From the NCBI GenBank assembly GCA_020216745.1, contig JAIWNQ010000224.1, forward strand, positions 1 to 10,000: 10,000 nucleotides of DNA. Direction: 5' to 3'. The DNA comes from Candidatus Hydrogenedens sp. Its GTDB lineage: Bacteria; Hydrogenedentota; Hydrogenedentia; Hydrogenedentales; Hydrogenedentaceae. The notes below the pieces were generated by a model. That model saw only the letters and a program-made list of their open reading frames with translations, was not told the DNA's origin and made no database searches. Positions within the stretch are counted from its first letter, which is position 1; each line of letters begins with the position of its first letter. Shown piece after piece: positions 6,195 through 10,000 of the stretch. The position numbers and the translations under genes are program-made.

Positions 6195-7225
6195 TTATTG
6201 TTATATTGCCATTTATTATATTGGGTTGTTTAAAAAGTGGTGATATTGCAACTACCATTACTCTTGCAAAGGCTAAGGTTGGAGAATATCATGAGGTTCA
6301 AAAACAAATACAGAGTTTAGTCCAGAATCCTTCTGCACAAAGCCGATTAGCCGAATTGAAAATTAAAAGAAATTCTCTTTTGAGTGATGCAAGAAATATG
6401 TTAGAGCAGGTGAATATTCGAAATACAGATATTCAGGAGGGGATATTTGTTTATTTAGATGTTCTTGAACTTCAAGGGGATTATGATTTATCTGCAGAAG
6501 TTCTGGAAGATATTGTAAAAAAACATCCTGAAAACGGTGACCTATGGGTTCGGTTAGGATTTAATAATATGAAAAAAGGGGAAAATTGGTTAAAACCTGC
6601 ATTCCAATGTTTTCAAATGGCAATCAGAAAAAAAGTTTCTGATAAAGAGGCGGTTAGAATGTGGAGATGCTTGGGAGATATTTATTGGGAATTGCATTTA
6701 TTAGAATCAGCCGAAGAATCATATCAGAAAGCAGTAGCAAAACATTCTGATTTGTGGTCAAAAGTAGGCTTATCAGGTATTGATGTTGCACGAGGGAATA
6801 TGTCTGATGCGGAAAAGAAGTTAACAGAGTTAGGAAAGGAACTTCAACCTTATGATGTCCCTGTGCGTTTAAGAATGCGGGAGTCACTAAAAATTTTCGA
6901 AGAAACGAACAAAAATATAAAAGATTCTTTTGATGAATACATGGCATATAGTCATATTTTATATCGGGCAGGAAGAATAGAAGATGCTATTGCTACTGGT
7001 ACACATGCTCTGTTTTTGAATGATAAGTATTGGGAAGGATGGAATTTTCTGGGGAGCATCTTTTTGCAGATGGGATACTTGAAAGATGCAGAAAGAGCCC
7101 TTTCCATGTCTTTGCAACAAAATCCCGACCAACCAAATATTAAAAAAGTAGTAGATGAAATTATCAATATGAAACAGAAAGGGATGGAGAAAACCTCTCC
7201 GCCATTAATTTTTAGAAACGATTAA
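6158..7225 (+). CDS. TPR-repeat lipoprotein of unknown function
   Basis: A 355-residue tetratricopeptide-repeat protein, probably anchored in the envelope. I do not recognise a specific function; TPR proteins act as protein-binding scaffolds. The start is TTG at 6158, with GGAG eight bases upstream (6146-6149). It gives a hydrophobic run (about 12-23) ending in the lipobox ILGC, Cys24. A helical stretch rich in charged residues follows (35-85). TPR-like units appear at about 95-125, 127-160, 168-200, 200-230, 261-293 (YRAGRIEDAI) and 294-327 (FLGSIFLQMGYLKDAERAL). The gene begins inside the 3' end of hflX, so translation of the two is probably coupled, yet one product is cytoplasmic and the other apparently exported. 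The N-terminus is weakly charged (only Lys4 before the hydrophobic run), which leaves some doubt about export. Confidence 0.78.
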   Translation: MGQKCFIWYPEIIIVILPFIILGCLKSGDIATTITLAKAKVGEYHEVQKQIQSLVQNPSAQSRLAELKIKRNSLLSDARNMLEQVNIRNTDIQEGIFVYLDVLELQGDYDLSAEVLEDIVKKHPENGDLWVRLGFNNMKKGENWLKPAFQCFQMAIRKKVSDKEAVRMWRCLGDIYWELHLLESAEESYQKAVAKHSDLWSKVGLSGIDVARGNMSDAEKKLTELGKELQPYDVPVRLRMRESLKIFEETNKNIKDSFDEYMAYSHILYRAGRIEDAIATGTHALFLNDKYWEGWNFLGSIFLQMGYLKDAERALSMSLQQNPDQPNIKKVVDEIINMKQKGMEKTSPPLIFRND

Positions 7226-7279
7226 ATCGAAGAGTATATGATTATAGATTAGTTTGGGGTATACAGATACTAATTAAAC

Positions 7280-7308
7280 TTGTGATATTAATAAAAATAT
7301 GATATAAT
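7280..7308 (+). promoter_or_regulatory. Strong extended -10 promoter for the ffh operon
   Basis: TTGTGA (7280-7285) is 17 bases from a perfect TATAAT (7303-7308), with TG at 7300-7301 one base before the -10 (an extended -10 element). Transcription would start near 7315, leaving a leader of about 43 bases before the ffh ATG. This is the best promoter in the window and fits a housekeeping operon. Confidence 0.75.
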
Positions 7309-7357
7309 ATGGTGCATTTCTGTAAGAATTTCCATTAAAACGTGAAGAAAAATAGAT

Positions 7358-8707
7358 ATGTTTGAAACCTTATCAAAAAAATTAGAAAGTGCTTTTAAGT
7401 TCTTTCGTGGTCAACTTCGGCTAACAGAAGAGAACATGAAAGAAGGGTTGCAGATTATTCGTGTAGCCCTTCTGGAAGCCGATGTCAACTACAAAGTTGT
7501 TAAAAAGTTTATTGACGATGTTCAGCAAAAAGCGTTGGGAAAGAATGTTTTAGACAATATCAATCCGACCCAACAACTTATAAAGATTGTTTATGATGAA
7601 CTTGTTGAAATTATGGGTGGTGAAAATAAAGACCTTGTGAAAGCAGTAACACCACCTACAATTATTATGATGGTTGGATTACAAGGACAAGGGAAAACAA
7701 CCTCTGCGGCAAAGTTGGCGTATTACCTAAAGAAGAAAAAAGGTCAGAAACCGATGTTAGTTGCGGGTGATATTTATAGACCTGCGGCAATCAAACAGTT
7801 GGAAATATTAGCACAGCAAGCGGAAGTTGAGTATTTCTCGTTAGGTTCAGATATGAACCCCGTGGATATTGCATTGATGTCAATAGGTGAGGCAAATTTG
7901 AGAGGTTGTGACACCGTCATTTTGGATACCGCAGGTAGACTTCATATAGATACTGAAATGATGGCGGAAGTGCGACAAATAGCCCAGCAAGTAAAGCCTC
8001 ATGAAATTCTTTTTGTTGCGAATGCAATGATGGGTCAAGATGCAGTCCGTTCAGCAAAACAGTTTCACGATAATGTTCCGCTTACGGGAGTAGTGTTGAC
8101 GCAGATGGATGGTGATGCTCGTGGTGGTGCAGCGTTAAGTATTATCGAGGTGACGAACTGTCCGATAAAATTTATCGGGACTGGCGAAAAGATTGATGCA
8201 TTAGAACAGTTTCATCCCAGACGAATGGCAGACCAGATATTGGGAATGGGGGATATTGTATCATTAGTCGAAAAGGCACAAGAGGTTGTTGATAAAGAGC
8301 AAGCCTTGAAATTTCAGGAAAAAGTCCGAAAAGCCAGTTGGGATTTGGAAGATTTCCTTGAACAGATGAGGCAGGTTAAAAAAATGGGTAGTTTTGGGGA
8401 CTTATTGAAAAAAATTCCTGGTGTTGGGAAAATGCTTCCTGCTGGAATGGATTTGCCAGAAGATGAATTAAAGCATACAGAGGCCATTATATTATCGATG
8501 ACAAAAGAAGAACGGAGAAATCCAAAGATTATTAATGGAAGTCGACGTAGAAGGATAGCAGAAGGCAGTGGCACCTCTGTTCAAGAGGTGAATGCACTTT
8601 TGAAAGATTTTGAAAAGATGCGTAAGATGATGAAAGACATGGTAAAAGGACCCAAAGGGAAGATTCCCAAAGGGATTGGTCCATTTATGCCAGGAGGCAT
8701 GATGTGA
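7358..8707 (+). CDS. ffh: Signal recognition particle protein Ffh (SRP54)
   Basis: GTPase that, with 4.5S/SRP RNA, binds signal sequences at the ribosome and delivers nascent membrane proteins to FtsY. The 449-residue length is normal. The N domain covers about 1-95 and includes ALLEADVN. The G domain has the P-loop GLQGQGKTT (107-115), DIYRPAA (138-144), DTAGR (190-194), GDARGGAA (252-259) and ILGMGD (294-299). The M domain (about 325-449) carries the RNA-binding SRRRRIAEGSGTSVQEVN block (395-412) and a Met-rich, Gly/Pro-rich tail. Two motifs depart from consensus: the G4 motif reads TQMD (248-251) where TKxD is usual, and VANAMMGQ (220-227) replaces the usual V-D-A-M-T-G-Q. The Shine-Dalgarno is weak (GAAG about ten bases upstream). 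It is the first gene of the operon behind the 7300 promoter. Confidence 0.97.
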   Translation: MFETLSKKLESAFKFFRGQLRLTEENMKEGLQIIRVALLEADVNYKVVKKFIDDVQQKALGKNVLDNINPTQQLIKIVYDELVEIMGGENKDLVKAVTPPTIIMMVGLQGQGKTTSAAKLAYYLKKKKGQKPMLVAGDIYRPAAIKQLEILAQQAEVEYFSLGSDMNPVDIALMSIGEANLRGCDTVILDTAGRLHIDTEMMAEVRQIAQQVKPHEILFVANAMMGQDAVRSAKQFHDNVPLTGVVLTQMDGDARGGAALSIIEVTNCPIKFIGTGEKIDALEQFHPRRMADQILGMGDIVSLVEKAQEVVDKEQALKFQEKVRKASWDLEDFLEQMRQVKKMGSFGDLLKKIPGVGKMLPAGMDLPEDELKHTEAIILSMTKEERRNPKIINGSRRRRIAEGSGTSVQEVNALLKDFEKMRKMMKDMVKGPKGKIPKGIGPFMPGGMM

Positions 8708-8760
8708 TGAAAATAAAAGCAATTAAAATAAAACATTAACATATAAAGGAAAGGAAAATT

Positions 8761-9030
8761 ATGGCAACGGTAATACGATTAAAAAAAGGTGGTAGAACAC
8801 ATGACCCCTATTATCGGATTGTGGTTATGGATTCAAGAGAAAGAAGACAAGGCAAAGAAATAGACATTATTGGTTATTATCAACCAAAGGCACGTCCAAA
8901 TCCAATAACCCAAATCGATGGTGAAAAATTGAAAGCATGGTTAGAGAAAGGTGCACTTCCATCGGACACTGTAAAGACATTAATGCGAAAGACAGGTGTG
9001 ACAACGAATACTAAAAATAGTAATGTATAA
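8761..9030 (+). CDS. rpsP: 30S ribosomal protein S16
   Basis: Small-subunit protein that binds 16S rRNA early in 30S assembly. The 89-residue length is typical. The N-terminus reads ATVIRLKKGGRTHDPYYRIVV, followed by DSRERRQGKEIDIIGYYQP (24-42), the diagnostic S16 block. ALPSDTVKTLMRKTGV closes the conserved part, and the last residues are a short variable tail. AAGGA lies five bases before the ATG. It is 53 bases after ffh and 21 before khpA, in the usual ffh-rpsP order. Confidence 0.97.
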   Translation: MATVIRLKKGGRTHDPYYRIVVMDSRERRQGKEIDIIGYYQPKARPNPITQIDGEKLKAWLEKGALPSDTVKTLMRKTGVTTNTKNSNV

Positions 9031-9051
9031 TTAAATGTATGGAGTTGAGTT

Positions 9052-9282
9052 GTGAAAGAGTTGGTCGAATTTATTGTAAAAAAACTGGTTAAAAATCCAG
9101 AAGAAGTTACCATATCTTCAATAGAATCAGAAGATAAGATTATCCTTCAATTAAAGGTGAACAAAGAAGATATGGGAAGAGTTATTGGAAGGAATGGTAA
9201 AACAATTAAAGCCATTCGGACACTATTAAATATAGCGTCAATAAAATTATTGAAAAGAGTAAATCTGGAAGTCCTTGAATAA
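9052..9282 (+). CDS. khpA: KH-domain RNA-binding protein KhpA (YlqC family)
   Basis: Small single-KH RNA-binding protein; in Gram-positive bacteria the homologue pairs with KhpB/EloR in RNA regulation linked to cell elongation. The 76-residue length is standard. The opening KELVEFIVKKLVKNPEEV is characteristic, and the nucleic-acid-binding GxxG loop is G46-R-N-G49 within GRVIGRNGKTIKAIRTLL. The start is GTG at 9052, with GGAG seven bases upstream (9041-9044). It sits between rpsP and trmD, the position found in many Firmicutes and other phyla, but here trmD follows directly rather than rimM. Confidence 0.95.
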   Translation: MKELVEFIVKKLVKNPEEVTISSIESEDKIILQLKVNKEDMGRVIGRNGKTIKAIRTLLNIASIKLLKRVNLEVLE

Positions 9283-9313
9283 TTAAGGTTGGTGAAAACA
9301 GTATTGAGAAAAC

Positions 9314-10000
9314 ATGACATTGCAAATAGATGTATTAACAATATTCCCTGAGTTCTTTACCGTTCCGCTTCATCATAGTTTGTTAGGAAAAGCGATTCAA
9401 GAGGAAATTATTAAAGTGAACGTACATAATATAAGAGATTTTGCAACGGATAAACATAAGTCAGTAGACGATACTCCTTATGGGGGTGGTCCTGGCATGG
9501 TGATGAAGTGTGAACCAATTTTTACAGCAGTGGAAAGTTTGAGAGAACAAAATACTCTGGAACATGTGATTCTTCTCTCTCCTGCTGGTCAGGTTTTAAC
9601 TCAGGATAAACTGAAAGAAATGGCTCAATGGAAAGATTTTGTATTGATATGTGGTAGATATGAAGGAGTAGATGAACGAGTTGTTGATGGTCTTATAACC
9701 GAAGAATTATCTATAGGAGATTATGTTTTAAGTGGCGGTGAATTACCAGCACTTGTAGTTATAGAGGCGGTAAGTCGAATGTTGCCAGGTGTTGTCGGTG
9801 AATGGGAATCTGTGACCAATGATTCCTTGTATAATGGTTTACTTTCATATCCACAATATACGAAACCACCAGAATATCGTGGTATGAAAGTTCCAGAAGT
9901 GTTATTGTCAGGAAATCACATTGAGATAAAAAAATGGCGTGAATTGCAAGCTATCGAAAGGACAAGACGAAAAAGACCCGACTTGTATGTGAAATATCAG
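9314..10000 (+). CDS. trmD: tRNA (guanine-37-N1)-methyltransferase TrmD (3' end beyond window)
   Basis: SPOUT-class methyltransferase that makes m1G37 in tRNAs reading CNN codons, preventing +1 frameshifts. 229 codons are visible with no stop; the family is about 240-255 residues, so only the last stretch is missing. Start ATG 9314 gives QIDVLTIFPEFF, the standard opening; an in-frame TGA at 9305 rules out earlier starts. The upstream Shine-Dalgarno is weak (TTGAG). Landmarks: PYGGGPGMVM (55-64), LLSPAGQ (87-93), the knot loop GRYEGVDERV (114-123), the SAM-binding LSIGDYVLSGGELPAL (132-147), Arg155 in VSRMLPG and Asp170 in NDSLYNGLL. The last two correspond, by alignment from memory, to the catalytic Arg154 and Asp169 of the E. 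coli/Haemophilus enzyme. It follows khpA after 31 bases. Confidence 0.97.
   Translation, partial: MTLQIDVLTIFPEFFTVPLHHSLLGKAIQEEIIKVNVHNIRDFATDKHKSVDDTPYGGGPGMVMKCEPIFTAVESLREQNTLEHVILLSPAGQVLTQDKLKEMAQWKDFVLICGRYEGVDERVVDGLITEELSIGDYVLSGGELPALVVIEAVSRMLPGVVGEWESVTNDSLYNGLLSYPQYTKPPEYRGMKVPEVLLSGNHIEIKKWRELQAIERTRRKRPDLYVKYQ

Noticed and set aside
6654..7167. Minus-strand open frames inside the TPR gene
   Set aside because: Antisense shadows with no Shine-Dalgarno or recognisable protein features.
7248..7274. ATTAGT...ACTAAT inverted repeat after the TPR gene
   Set aside because: Only six AT-rich pairs with a 15-base loop and no T-tract; too weak for a terminator.
7226..7357. Possible SRP RNA gene next to ffh
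   Set aside because: The 132-base gap is AT-rich, contains the ffh promoter, and lacks the conserved SRP RNA hairpin sequence and GC-rich stem.

Overview
The window is about 10 kb of low-GC bacterial DNA, roughly 40% GC by eye. Nine of its ten genes are on the plus strand, and no mobile element, CRISPR array, tRNA or rRNA is visible. It starts inside a V/A-type ATP synthase operon. A Tat-exported TIM-barrel sugar isomerase sits divergently from an exported DUF6807 protein, and there is a long-form HflX. This mix suggests a chromosome of an uncultured lineage in or near the PVC/Hydrogenedentota/FCB groups. That placement is an inference from gene style, not a match to a known genome.

Layout. 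Positions 1-1315 hold the end of the V/A-ATPase operon: the C-terminal half of subunit B, then rotor-stalk subunit D. Positions 1384-2631 (minus) encode a secreted DUF6807 (PmoA-like) protein. It diverges from a plus-strand unit at 2795-4430, which encodes a Tat-signal sugar-phosphate isomerase/epimerase-like protein and, 4 bases later, an M23 (LytM) peptidase lipoprotein. Each arm has its own candidate promoter in the 163-base divergent gap.

Positions 4475-7225 form a stress/translation unit: promoter, palindrome, Shine-Dalgarno, hflX, and an overlapping TPR lipoprotein. The hflX frame stays open about 45 codons upstream of its first ATG. It retains family-like sequence back to a strong AAGGAGG, with only CTG or ATT available as start. 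From an extended -10 promoter near 7300 runs a classic housekeeping operon: ffh (SRP GTPase), rpsP (S16), khpA (KH protein) and trmD (tRNA m1G37 methyltransferase, cut by the window end). rimM, normally placed before trmD, is absent.

Functionally the window covers ion-driven ATP synthesis or hydrolysis, envelope and carbohydrate functions, ribosome rescue, and protein targeting with ribosome/tRNA maturation. I see no clear undescribed multi-gene system. The points most worth a second look are the non-AUG start and leader architecture of hflX, the altered G4 motif of Ffh (TQMD in place of TKxD), and the missing rimM.
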